A stretch of DNA of 64,000 nt from Chitinophagaceae bacterium (GTDB taxonomy: Bacteria; Bacteroidota; Bacteroidia; Chitinophagales; Chitinophagaceae): assembly GCA_016719165.1 (NCBI GenBank), contig JADKAJ010000003.1, positions 62,001-126,000 on the forward strand, in the 5' to 3' direction. The notes below the pieces were generated by a model. That model ran no database searches and was not told the DNA's origin. It saw only the letters and a program-made list of their open reading frames with translations. Every line of letters begins with the position of its first letter. The stretch's first letter is position 1. Both the position numbers and the translations under genes were made by a program. Below, piece after piece: positions 37,620-47,627 of this stretch.

Positions 37620-38093
37620 TCAGTCGGGGTCTCCCAAAATTTTAAAACGCCCCTTTGTACAATTGTAAGTAAAAAACCGGGGATGTTTGTTATTGCTTTT
37701 ATTCTTGTATAGCAGATTATAAGTGTCTGCTTCTTGTTCTTCGCATTGCCAATTTGGGATTGAACTTAATTGTTTGGTAGATAGCATTGCTACTAAAATT
37801 AACGTATCAGAGCTACTGTTTTTTGAAAACCAATATGTCCTGTAAAATCTGTCATAATAATCGGAGTAGTTAGCTTTTATTAATTTCTCAAACTGAACAA
37901 TGTGATTCTCTTTCTTCTCTACTTCAATATAAAATGGCTTAACCACATAGCCAATCAATTCTTCATTATCCTTCACTTCATAACTACCGCATTCTTTCTT
38001 TGTAAGTGTAAGAGTTAAATCCTTTATATGTATAATTTTCTTTGGTGCATTGCAAGAAATAAAAATTAATAACCCTAATATTGATAGTCTCAT
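37620..38093 (-). CDS. Cassette A immunity candidate, lipoprotein
   Basis: A 157-residue lipoprotein (lipobox FISCN) starting 10 bp after the stop of the M91-type toxin tip. Mature part is hydrophilic and matches no family I know (YRTYWFSKNSSSDTLILVAML, KHPRFFTYNCTKGRFKILGD). Position directly after a toxin tip is the usual place for an immunity gene, and a lipoprotein would guard against a peptidase acting outside the cytoplasm. Confidence 0.65.
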   Translation of the reverse strand: MRLSILGLLIFISCNAPKKIIHIKDLTLTLTKKECGSYEVKDNEELIGYVVKPFYIEVEKKENHIVQFEKLIKANYSDYYDRFYRTYWFSKNSSSDTLILVAMLSTKQLSSIPNWQCEEQEADTYNLLYKNKSNNKHPRFFTYNCTKGRFKILGDPD

Positions 38094-38103
38094 AACTGTT
38101 GAA

Positions 38104-39007
38104 TTAAAATAATCTAAGAAATGTTCGTAATGTTTGATATAAAGGCAGGTTCATGTTTTGAGATGCAAGATTAGGTGGTAGTGATTGTAGATTTCCTGCA
38201 GCATTAAGGATAACACCTTGTGTTATTCCATTAGCTTCTTGATAAGCTGTGCGTAGAGGTAACCCATTTGCTTGCCTTAAAACATTCTCATAATACATGG
38301 CATTATATTCGTCAACTCCTCGCTGGTCTGGTGGAGTTCCAAACCAAGGAAGATTTCTAATTCCTAAGTTTCGGGAAAACTTATGAGCCATTTCATGGCC
38401 TAAAACAACATAGCTTGGCGAAGAATTAGATTTGCCCCCTTGAAGTATTTTTTGATTATCGCTTACAGAACCACTGTAATAAATATTGGGATCATTGATG
38501 GTATTACTATTAGGGTCGCCTCTCATAATGCTGTGGTCTAATATATCTGTAGCCAAATTGCTAACTATTGCATTACCCAAATCGTTTTTCTGGTTCGTTT
38601 TTAAATCACCAAGAACCATGTTGGAAAACTTTGTAGTCTTTCCAGTATATGCACTTCCATCCTTATTATTCCAACGTTGATTTTTTCATCTAAGTAAGAT
38701 TAGCTTTCCTTCCGAAAATCCCTAAGAAACCTGTTTTAAAACTAATTCTTATTGTATCCCCTAACGGGTCATTGTACAAAATTGGATTATTATTCATCGC
38801 AGAGTATAAACTCTGTGAACAGTCATGTTTGGGGTCTGTCTGCCAGAACCTTCCTAATTGTGGGTCAAGGCTTCTAAAGTTTGTAGCATATAATTCCAAT
38901 CCGCTACCATCACTGAACTCTTTATTCTGCAACTCAGAACCTTTATTAAACTTGAATTTGTTCTGGGGGTTACCAAACGCCAAAGCCTTCGACGATACCC
39001 CCGCCAT
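38104..39007 (-). pseudogene. Cassette A: orphan Rhs tip with M91-like metallopeptidase, frameshifted
   Basis: Starts at the junction ATG (MAGVSSKALAFGNPQNKFKFNKGSELQ), runs through the Rhs repeat end (DPQLGRFWQTDPKHDCSQ, NNNPILYNDPLGDT) and shifts frame near 38690. The toxin part then reads SPSYVVLGHEMAHKFSR with an HExxH zinc motif, and later VDEYNAMYYENVLRQANGLPLRTAY, the pattern of peptidase family M91 (NleD-like). The HExxH is intact. An upstream leader of class 1 is cut short. Confidence 0.75.
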
Positions 39008-39069
39008 TATTAACCCGAACGGATAGTAATATCTGGTTCAAAGAGCTTACTGCAATGTACAAAATCAGT
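39006..39069 (-). repeat. Junction site and truncated class 1 leader, cassette A
   Basis: 25-bp dyad junction at 39006-39030 with about 40 bp of class 1 leader (TTTGTACATTGCAGTAAGCT, TTTGAACC) behind it. The longer inverted-repeat part of the leader is missing. Confidence 0.85.
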
Positions 39070-39177
39070 TGTACAAAATAGATAAGGAAGCTGTGTTTTG
39101 AAGTATTTTAAAAAGGCTTAGAAGAAGAAAGTTTTCAGGCAGGTGATGATTGGCCTTTTACCCGATTGGTTCATTAC

Positions 39178-39441
39178 CTATTTAATGAAGAAAAAATACA
39201 CAAATAAAATGAGAAAGGGCACTGACAGCAGAATATCAAAATACTTGTAAGTTGTTTGCTTCCTAAATATCCTAAACACGGAGAAAATACTAAAAATCAC
39301 ACCAATTATACAAATCGGTAGTATAATATACCAACTTATAATTCGGTCTACAGGCGGACTAAATAATTCTAAGTAATTAAACAGCCAGTATTTAACAACA
39401 CAGAGAAAGAAACATATTAAAGAAACAAAACCTGGTCGCAT
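39178..39441 (-). CDS. Cassette B immunity candidate, three-helix membrane protein
   Basis: An 87-residue protein with three hydrophobic helices (about 4-22, 33-52, 68-86) and few soluble residues. It starts six bases after the stop of tip B. A membrane immunity protein would suit a toxin that acts at or through the inner membrane. No family recognised. Confidence 0.65.
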   Translation of the reverse strand: MRPGFVSLICFFLCVVKYWLFNYLELFSPPVDRIISWYIILPICIIGVIFSIFSVFRIFRKQTTYKYFDILLSVPFLILFVYFFFIK

Positions 39442-39447
39442 GATAGT

Positions 39448-40383
39448 TTATTTACTCCATATTACCCAAGGGTACTTTACCCCATTTGACAACGCTTTTT
39501 GGTCAGCTTTTGTATCAGGTCCATTGAATGTAATTCGACTATTTGTATCTGCCCCATCCAGAATTCTTTTTTCCGAAAGCCCAATCATAGAAAATGCCTT
39601 CCCTGTCATAAAATTGCCTGCATCGTAAACATTATATAAATCATTTGTATGCTCAAATTTTACAAACCCCTGAGTTCCGTCCTTCGCAAACTTACTTTGA
39701 ATCGGTGGACCAATATTTACATTACCCCCATCTTTTGTCAAAGAAGTCATATCATCAGCGAAGTCAAAATCATTATGCCCCAGTTTAAGTAAGTACAATC
39801 CTACCGACAAGAGGGCTCCAGGTGCTTGCGGATTTGCATTGTCCTTAGATTGAAATTTATCCCTTATCTCTCCGATTTCCAAATCATTGAAATTAGTTGA
39901 CATCTCTTTGCTAGAGTAGGGCGTAAATATTCTGGTAGAATTCTCAGAATAGTCAAAATCATATCTTACAGATTTTTCTGGTAACATTGCCTGAAATTGC
40001 TTCTGGTCAAAGTTCTGGTCAATAAATTTCAATTCTTGGTTACCCAACATTACTTTGTGGGGACCGTCAGCCTTTTCTACTTTTGTAATATAACCTTGTG
40101 AATTAACCCGAATAATATCATCAGGCTTCATACCATCAGGGTCAATAAATCTTATTGGGTTATTAAAGGTATAATTATAAGGGGAGTGCCTTCTCATCTT
40201 TTCACTTAATGGGTCGATATGATTCCATCTCCCAATCTGGGCATCGTATATCCTTGCCCCGTAGGCTAACCATTCTAGTCCTGATCCATTACTGAACTCC
40301 TGTCTTTGTTCTTCCTTACCGTTATATTTTAATTTGTTATTAGGATTTCCAAAAGCTAACGCTTTGCCAGATATCCCCTGCAT
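39448..40383 (-). CDS. Cassette B: orphan Rhs tip, unassigned toxin
   Basis: An intact 311-residue tip starting at the junction ATG. Head MQGISGKALAFGNPNNKLKYNGKEEQRQEF, Rhs end RIYDAQIGRWNHIDPLSEKMRRHSPYNYTFNNPIRFIDPDG. The toxin part (about 100-311) includes GALLSVGLYLLKLGHNDF, and near the end DLYNVYDAGNFMTGKAFSMIGLS. The last stretch vaguely recalls polymorphic toxin type 44, but I cannot confirm it. One of only two orphan tips, with E, that reads without a frameshift. Confidence 0.7.
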   Translation of the reverse strand: MQGISGKALAFGNPNNKLKYNGKEEQRQEFSNGSGLEWLAYGARIYDAQIGRWNHIDPLSEKMRRHSPYNYTFNNPIRFIDPDGMKPDDIIRVNSQGYITKVEKADGPHKVMLGNQELKFIDQNFDQKQFQAMLPEKSVRYDFDYSENSTRIFTPYSSKEMSTNFNDLEIGEIRDKFQSKDNANPQAPGALLSVGLYLLKLGHNDFDFADDMTSLTKDGGNVNIGPPIQSKFAKDGTQGFVKFEHTNDLYNVYDAGNFMTGKAFSMIGLSEKRILDGADTNSRITFNGPDTKADQKALSNGVKYPWVIWSK

Positions 40384-40591
40384 TATTAACCCGAACGGAT
40401 AGTAATATCTGGTTCAAAGATCTTACTGCAATGTACAAAATCAGTGAGAAAAATGGGTGGGGAAGCTTCTCGATTTCAAGTCAAGCCTGTTACTTCGTAT
40501 TAGCCCAATGTCGGCTGCCGCAAAAAAACACTACACATTGCAGACATGGGCAGGAACGATTAAGAGAGGAGAAGCTGGCCGGGAAAAAAAT
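40382..40591 (-). repeat. Junction site and class 1 leader, cassette B
   Basis: 25-bp dyad at 40382-40406, preceded (on the minus strand) by a leader with TTTGAACC, TGACTTGAAATCGA, TAATACGAAGTAACAGG and the GACATTGGGC / GCCCATGTC inverted pair. The stretch just before TTTGTACATTG is altered relative to other copies (a short insertion of unrelated bases). Confidence 0.85.
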
Positions 40592-40620
40592 GAAGGTTAA
40601 TCTTTTCCAACTGATTGCCC

Positions 40621-40652
40621 AATAACAAAGCCCCTCACGAGGCTTTGTTATT
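40621..40652 (-). terminator. Hairpin terminator after cassette C immunity gene
   Basis: AATAACAAAGCC and GGCTTTGTTATT form a 12-bp stem around an 8-base loop, between the cassette C immunity gene and the class 1 leader of cassette B. It would isolate the cassettes from each other. Confidence 0.7.
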
Positions 40653-40761
40653 AATATTTGTACTTGATTCAATCCGTATCTGTCGATTTTTAGAAGGAGG
40701 TAACAATGAAAATTTTACATTATTCTCATCATAAGAAAAATTAGGTCTTCTGGATTGTAAT

Positions 40762-41004
40762 TCATGTATAAAAAGTTTGATAGGCAATATCCTGTATATC
40801 CTCCGATTCCCATAATTGAAGGGCCCGTATATAAGTCTCTGCATTTACAAGTGAAAAATTAAATCCTAAATGTAATACTATGGCGGCTTCAGTCGCAGTT
40901 GATCCAGACTCCCATAGTATTTTCATATCATTTTCGTCTATCTTGTTATCGGTATTCTTGTTTAGGATACCAATGAAGTGTTTAATCTTTGGATGTATTA
41001 TCAT
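40762..41004 (-). CDS. Cassette C immunity candidate
   Basis: An 80-residue soluble protein overlapping tip C's stop by four bases (ATGA). Helical character (IKHFIGILNKNTDNKIDENDMKILW, ALQLWESEDIQDIAYQTFYT). No family recognised; called immunity from position and overlap. Confidence 0.65.
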   Translation of the reverse strand: MIIHPKIKHFIGILNKNTDNKIDENDMKILWESGSTATEAAIVLHLGFNFSLVNAETYIRALQLWESEDIQDIAYQTFYT

Positions 41005-41985
41005 TGCGATGTACTATTAGAGGTAGTTACTAAATTAATCCTTCTTGTATCTGTATCCGGAAGTTTTGAACCCACTGGCCTTAATCTTGAAAATTCAATA
41101 TAACCATTATTATAGCCACCAGCCTTAACTAACTCCGTTAACTCCTTTTGAAGATTCATAAAAGTGGAAGATCCTATTGTATTCTGCATTCCAATACTTC
41201 CTAATCCTCCTTTTGCATTAGTAATTTCAAGATTTGTAAAACCAATTGCACCTTTACTTACATTGATTTCACCTGTTATTATACCTGCTTCTGTTCCAGC
41301 AGCTACTTGAATATTAAAGAATCCAGTTTTAGCATCAACCGCCAAATTTGCCCCTCCTTGCATCATCCCGATTTCACCACCTGCCTCAAAAACTCTTGCT
41401 TTTGTTGCTAATGATACAACATCATCTGATGCGGATGCTACAGTTGATAATTCAGAAGCAACCATTCTTGATTCCGACAAGACTGTTGAAGTCATCGATG
41501 TTGGAGAAGTTGGCGATGGAAATCCAAACACTTCAGCCGCAAGTACAATAGATGCAGCCTGTGCAAACCCTGAACCATAATCTCCAGCAGCAATTGTTCC
41601 TCCTATAGCAACGGCAACAGTAAATGCTTTACTTGCTCCTGCTCTCACAGCAACTCTTTCTTCTAATTGGGGATCTTGATATTTTTCCGGAGCTAACATC
41701 ACGTATATCTCTTTCAACATTATTATCAGCCCAAACAGCCTCCAAACCCTCCAATTCAACATGGCTTGTTACTTTATTCTCACTAAAGGCATAAGTGCTA
41801 TTGTAAACATATTTTTCAGAAAGCGGGTCTATCTGTATAAACCTTCCAATTTGTGGGTCATGATTCCGCCACTTAAATCCATACCAATTTAATCCTAGTT
41901 CGTCGTCTAGTGGTTGACCTTGAAATTTTTCATTCTTATTTTCAGGATTTCCGAATGATAATGCCTTACTACTTATCCCTGCCAT
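41001..41985 (-). pseudogene. Cassette C: orphan Rhs tip, unassigned toxin, frameshifted
   Basis: Head MAGISSKALSFGNPENKNEKFQGQ, then LGLNWYGFKWRNHDPQIGRFIQIDPLSEKYVYNS. The frame changes near 41690, after VELEGLEAVWADNNVERD, to MLAPEKYQDPQLEERVAVRAGASKAF. The remaining 230 residues hold an alanine/glycine-rich membrane-like stretch and a tail (NNGYIEFSRLRPVGSKL, RRINLVTTSNSTSQ) that I cannot place. Its head is shared with cassette K at the right edge. Confidence 0.65.
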
Positions 41986-42040
41986 TATTAACCCGAACGG
42001 ATAGTAATGTATTCGGCCAAAAGGCTTACTGGCACTATAT
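41984..42040 (-). repeat. Junction site and diverged leader, cassette C
   Basis: 25-bp dyad at 41984-42008. The leader (GTGCCAGTAAGCCTTTTGG) is recognisably related to class 1 but has diverged, the only such copy. Confidence 0.75.
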
Positions 42041-42296
42041 TTTCAAAGAACCTAATTCTGTAAAATCATACCAAAATTGCATTTTTTTGCTCAGAAAACT
42101 ATCCTTTTTTTACGGATATACCGCATAGAACAGGTTACATCGCAGTTTTTGATGTGCGCCTTTTGGCTTGTTTAACCAGTGATTTCATTTGTTAGTTTGA
42201 CCTGTTCATAAATAATTAACCAGAAATACCACTTTGTGGTATTGTTTGGTATTAAAATATTTACCACATTCGAATATTGCTTCACGGGATCACATA
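42009..42296. promoter_or_regulatory. Divergent control region between cassette C and the Rhs operon
   Basis: No gene fits. It holds a perfect palindrome AATACCACTTTGTGGTATT at 42225-42243, followed by TTTGGTATT as an extra half-site at 42245-42253, about 55-70 bp before the first operon ATG. Likely promoter and operator of the Rhs operon. Confidence 0.5.
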
Positions 42297-43733
42297 ATGT
42301 TTTGTATGATGAACCGAATTCTGATACTGCTTATTCTTTTTTATGCTGCACAAGATTTGTTTGCACAGGATTCTGTTCAGATAACACGGCAGATTTCTAC
42401 TGGCTATATAGATGCCGTTGCCGTAATAGCAAAAAGCCTGGAAGAAAAACTGGATAAAAAATCTGAGAAAGCACTAAATCAGCTGCAAAAGCAAGAAGAA
42501 AAACTCAGGAGCAAACTTGAAAAGATTGATTCTATAGCAGCAAAAAATGCCTTTGCCGGTGCAGAAAACAAATACAAAGAGTTAGCACAAAAGCTGAAGG
42601 ATAGTAAGCTGCGGCAATATATACCTATGATAGACAGCCTCAGTACATCACTGAAGTTCTTAGGAAGCCAATCCTCAATTTATCTCACAGGCCAAAGAAG
42701 TAAAGGAAAAACTGAAGGAAGCCATAAGCAAGATGGAGGCATTAAAAGGCCAGCTACAAAAAGCGGAGGATATCAAACAGTTTTTAAAAGAAAGAAAACA
42801 ATACCTGAAGGAGCAATTAAGCAAATTCGGTTTTACCAAAGAGTTAAAGAAGATCAATAAGCAGGTGTATTATTATGCCCAGCAGCTGAATGAATATAAA
42901 GAGATATTAAAGTACCCGAAGAAGACGGAGAAAAAGGTGCTGGAACTGCTGGCAAAGACAAAACTGTTCAGGGATTTTATGAGAAAGAATAGTATGCTGG
43001 CTTCGTTGTTCAGAATGCCGGGGGATCCCAATGATCCTGCTTATGTAGCCAGTCTTGCCGGATTACAGACAAGGGCACAGGTGAATAGTCTTATACAAAC
43101 ACAGATAGCTGCCGGTGGCCCCAATGCCCAGGCACAGTTTCAGCAGAACCTGCAGGCGGCACAATCGCAGTTGAATGAGTTAAAGGATAAAATATTAAAA
43201 GCAGGCGGAGGAAGCAGTAATGCTGAAATGCCGGAAGGATTCAAGCCCAATAACCAGAAAACAAAGTCATTTCTGAAAAGGATTGAGCTGGGTACAAATA
43301 TACAGTCACAGAAATCCACTGGTTTTTTACCGTTGACCAGTGATATAGGCGTAGTGCCGGGTATAAACTGAATGATAAAAGCATAGTGGGGCTTGGCGCT
43401 TCTTATAAAATGGGATGGGGGCAGAATTTGCGCAATATCCGTATCAGTCACAGGGATTATCAGCCCGAAGTTTTATAGACTGGAAGCTGAAAGGATCTCT
43501 ATGGGTCAGCGGCGGTTTTGAGATGAATTACAGAAGTGAGTTCCAGGAATTTTAATGTGCTGCAAAACTATTCATCGTGGCAGCAGAGCGGACTGATCGG
43601 TATCAGTAAAACGGTGCCGGTAAAGAGTAAGTTCTTTAAGAAGACATCGCTAAAACTGTTGTGGGATTTTTTGAGTTACCAGCAGGTGCCAAGAACACAG
43701 CCGGTGATTTTCAGGATAGGGTATAATTTTTAA
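42297..43733 (+). pseudogene. Coiled-coil/outer-membrane companion of Rhs, frameshifted
   Basis: Signal peptide (MNRILILLILFYAAQDLFAQ), then long coiled coil (KSLEEKLDKKSEKALNQLQK, LSTSLKF), shift near 42670, more coiled coil (FGFTKELKKINKQVYYYAQQLNEYK). The last part is beta-barrel-like, split again near 43370, 43480 and 43550, and ends in a terminal aromatic (VIFRIGYNF). Proteins of this layout precede Rhs genes in other Bacteroidota (from memory) and could form an export or anchoring partner. About 475 residues if repaired. Confidence 0.65.
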
Positions 43734-43743
43734 ATGAAATAAT

Positions 43744-46700
43744 ATGAGATTTTTTACATCCATTATTCTTTTATTATTCTTTTACATTGAGATAGAAGCA
43801 CAAGGAAGTAACAATACGTTCAAGTTGCCCGAGGTGCTGCCACCATCACCAGATTTGGCAACACTGACAAAGGGAGCTGAACTCCGATCTACGCCTCATA
43901 CCGGGGGAGCTAATTCTAGTATTCCTATTTATGAATTAAAGCTGAGAAATTTTTCTCTGCCTATAAGTGTTAACTACTCTTCAACAGGGTTTAAGCCTGA
44001 AGAAATCCCATCCAGGGTAGGATTATCATGGAGCCTGAATGCAGGTGGTGCAGTAACCCGTATTGTTAAAGGAAAGCCGGATGATTATTGTTCTCCACCG
44101 GCTCAGTATCTAACAGAATCGCAGGTGCTGGCAAAAGAATTCGAATTCTTTTTTCTTCCTTGAGGATTTAGAAGATCAGAACAGTAATCATGATTCTCAG
44201 CCAGACGAATACCGATATACTGTGAACGGACTAACGGGTAAGTTCATTATCAAACGGGATGGTTCTGTATTGCAGTTGCCTTATAATAATGTAAAAATTA
44301 TTGTTTTGAAAAGCCAGGGAGCCGTTACGGATATTATCATCACGGATGGAGGTGGTGTGAAGTATACGTTTGGGGGCGGAGTGCAGGAAAGTACCCTGGA
44401 GCATAACCTGGTTTATGATCTGCTGCAAAAGCAAACTATTACAACGGCATGGATGCTGACCAATGTAACACTTCCCAATGGAGATTATATCGATTTTAGT
44501 TATGGCAGTCTTACGCATTATGTCAATTCCGGCGTAATATAGTCAGTACGAAAAGGCATCCTGGGGCCGGCATGTAATGAAACACTGGCCTGTCCGGTAG
44601 AAGCACAGTATTCAGAAAGAACAAATACAATCCGTTATTCCAGCCGCTACCTTACCGCTATTAATACAAATACCGGTACTGCGGTTGCTATCCTGTACGA
44701 GGACCGGCCTGATGCAGGTGGTGATAACAGGGTGAACCAGATTCTGGTATCCAACGGTTACGGAACGACCCTTCGAAGGCCGTGTTTCAATACCCGGACA
44801 GGCATATACCCAATCCCCCTTTAATGAAGGATTCTTTTGAAAAAGTAATACTTAAAGATCCCACTACAAGCAGCAATGAGGAGCAGGTTTTCGAATTACA
44901 TTATGTAGATGAAGAAAATGCATTGGCGGGGGCCGCAATCACCAATAATATTGATCACCTTGGTTTCGCCAACGGCGCAAGTAATTCAACATTACTGCCT
45001 GTTGTAAATACCTATGTATATAATGGCTTTCCTTTATTTGCTTCTTATGGTACAGCTAACCGTGAACCCAACGGTGTTTATGCACAAAAAGGGATGCTCC
45101 AGAGAATAGTATATCCCACCGGCGGGCATGATGAATTTCATTATGAACCCAATATGAAAACATGGTGGGGCAATATTGAAAAGAAGAAAATAATAAGTGC
45201 AAGGCTGACAGAAACAGGAGGATATCCCTCCCAGTTTTACAATACCTATTTCACCGTATGTGAGGCACAAACCGGGGAGTTTCATTTGAGTACAGAGTGG
45301 ATCGGGCCTTTACCAGTACCTGGGGGTGACCCTGCGCCAAAGGTTGCCATTGCTACTTTATATGATAATAGTACAGGTCTTGTGATAGAAAAGAGAACAG
45401 CATTTGGATATTCAGGTTTTCCCAATCATGAAGTATGGGGGGATTTTCATGTTCCCTTAAGCCCCGGGATTAACTATCGCTTTGAACTGGAAGTACGGAA
45501 TGGCCCTAATAATAAGGCAAGGGCAGATATTGTCTATGACCAGTTATGCGGGACAGAATGGGGACAGATCAATGAAGAGTTATGCGAGTACGAGTAAGAA
45601 AAATTGTTTCCTATGATAATGTTTTCAGAAAGTCCCATTCAAAGTTTTATCATTACCGTTCGTTAACCGATACTTGAATCCTTCGGCTCAGAAACTGTAT
45701 TATCCTCAATATGTTACTGCTTATTCCAACGGACTGTATTGCGGGTCGAGTAACCTTGAAATATTATGTAATGGATTCCTGCTGAGTTCGAACAGTGCTA
45801 CCACCTTGTATGATAATGAAGCCGGGGGTGTGGTTTATAAATGGGTAATAGAAAGTGATGATTCCCTATTCTCCAACGGTGGGGTCGAGCATACGTTTAT
45901 CAAACAGGGACAATTTATTGGCAACCAGATCATCGGAGAGACGGTACCCAATCCCCCGGTGGACCCCTATAACTATATGAATGGCCTAGAGAGCCAGACC
46001 CGGTTTTTTAACCATAACATGGAGTTTGTAAAAAAGATAACGAATTATTACAGTACAGATTCCCGAATCAATGATGCTGAATTAAATAACTATATCGTTC
46101 GCAAGCGATTCAGCCCTATGTTAGCCGGAACACCACCATGGGATGATTACGATTTTCAGCACCTGGATGTTACGAGTTACAGCATATTTACCCGATGGGA
46201 TCATTTAGACAGGACGGTTACAGAAGAGTATGACCTGGTGAATAATAAAGTAATCACTTCAGAGGTACTCTTTACCTATGGCAGTGCGAATAATATATTA
46301 CCTACTCAAACAAAAATTTACGACAGCGAAGGGACAGAACTCGAAAGGAAATTAAGTACCCCAATGATTTTAGTTACCTGCCCGTTTGCAGTACGATGGT
46401 AGCTAAAAAATATAGTGGAACCGGTACTGGAAGAAAAGTCTTACAAAGAGACCAAGCTGTTATCCCAAACCAATACGGAATACAGAGACTGGTTTAATAA
46501 CGGCGGTATACTGGCACCGGAATTTATAAAAGATCAGTAAAGGGAATGGTGCCCAGGAAACAAGGGCAAGATATTATCAGTACGATGCCAAAGGCAATCC
46601 TTTGGAAGTTGCGAAGGAAAACGATATCCGCCTTTCCTATATATGGGATTATAATGCTACCCTGCCCATTGCTGAAGTAAATAATGGCAGTTGGGGACAG

Positions 46701-47592
46701 GGGATTGCCTATTGCTCATTTGAAACAACTGCTAAGGGTGGATGGACATATAGTGGCACAGCATTAACAGAAGGAACCGAGCCCGGCGGTAAAAAGTCTT
46801 ATAATCTGGCTAACGCAAATATTACCTATAACGGAACATTAATTACCGGCAAGAAATATGTAGTGAGTTATTGGATCAAAGGAGGTAGTGTTCTGGTAAA
46901 TGGCAATGCGGGCATTATACAGTTAAGTAAAAATGGCTGGTCTTTATACCGGGGACAATCATTTATTCTGGCAACGGAGGGGTAACTATGTCAGGCACTG
47001 GTTATATTGACGAGCTTAGATTATACCCTGATGGGGCTTTCATGAAATCCTTCACTACAGCCCCGAAGTAGGTACTACATCTGCTGCCGATATAAACAAT
47101 ATTTTCCAAACATATGAATATGACGCTTTTAATCAGTTATTGCGGATCAGGGATATGGACAGAAATATCCTGAAGCAGTTTGAATATAAGTTCGGGACTG
47201 ACCTGACAGGCTGCAATAATTCAACCCCTGACTGGCAGATGACCGGCAATTATCGTTGTGCAAAGAACAATATGGTTAACAATAACAATACAGGTATTAA
47301 GGAAAGAGAAGAGATGGACCTTAATAATTGCAGTGAAAGTTATGGGCAGACAAGATGGATGAGTATCGGCAGTTCAGCAGAGTGTCCTGTATTGAGTAAT
47401 TGTAGCGGGCTTGATAAACGGGTAGTGAATGGTGTTTGTGAGACCGGCTGCAAAAAATTATTGAAGTCTGAATACCTGGGTAGCTTGGTGTGGATTTGTA
47501 CTTTCCGGTATGAGTGGACAGATGGTTTTAAGGGCCCTGAGTTTACAGAGTCAGGTCCCTTCCATTGTCTTGACGTAATCTGTGATCTATAA
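43744..47592 (+). pseudogene. Rhs-like/YD-repeat-related large exported protein, multiply frameshifted
   Basis: Signal peptide, then FKLPEVLPPSPDLATLTKGAEL and PISVNYSSTGFKPEEIPSRVGLSWSLNAGGAVTRI, the typical start of SpvB/Rhs-associated proteins. It continues through TAYSNGLYC, YLSYDAKGNPL-like RYYQYDAKGNPLEVAKEND and FNQLLRIRDMDRNILKQFEYKFG. About 1,280 residues if repaired. Shifts or stops are seen near 44158 (T-run), 44540 (TAG), 44772, 45590, 45668, 46345-46420, 46540, 46980 and 47065. It sits between the coiled-coil gene and the main Rhs gene as one operon. Confidence 0.75.
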
Positions 47593-47627
47593 ATAAAGCC
47601 AACGAATAAAGCATTAAATGAATTTAC

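Noticed and set aside
40431..40672. Short open frames inside class 1 leaders (also near 61546-61731 and 63255-63458)
   Set aside because: They come from the repeated leader sequence, are on either strand, and do not keep a reading frame between copies.
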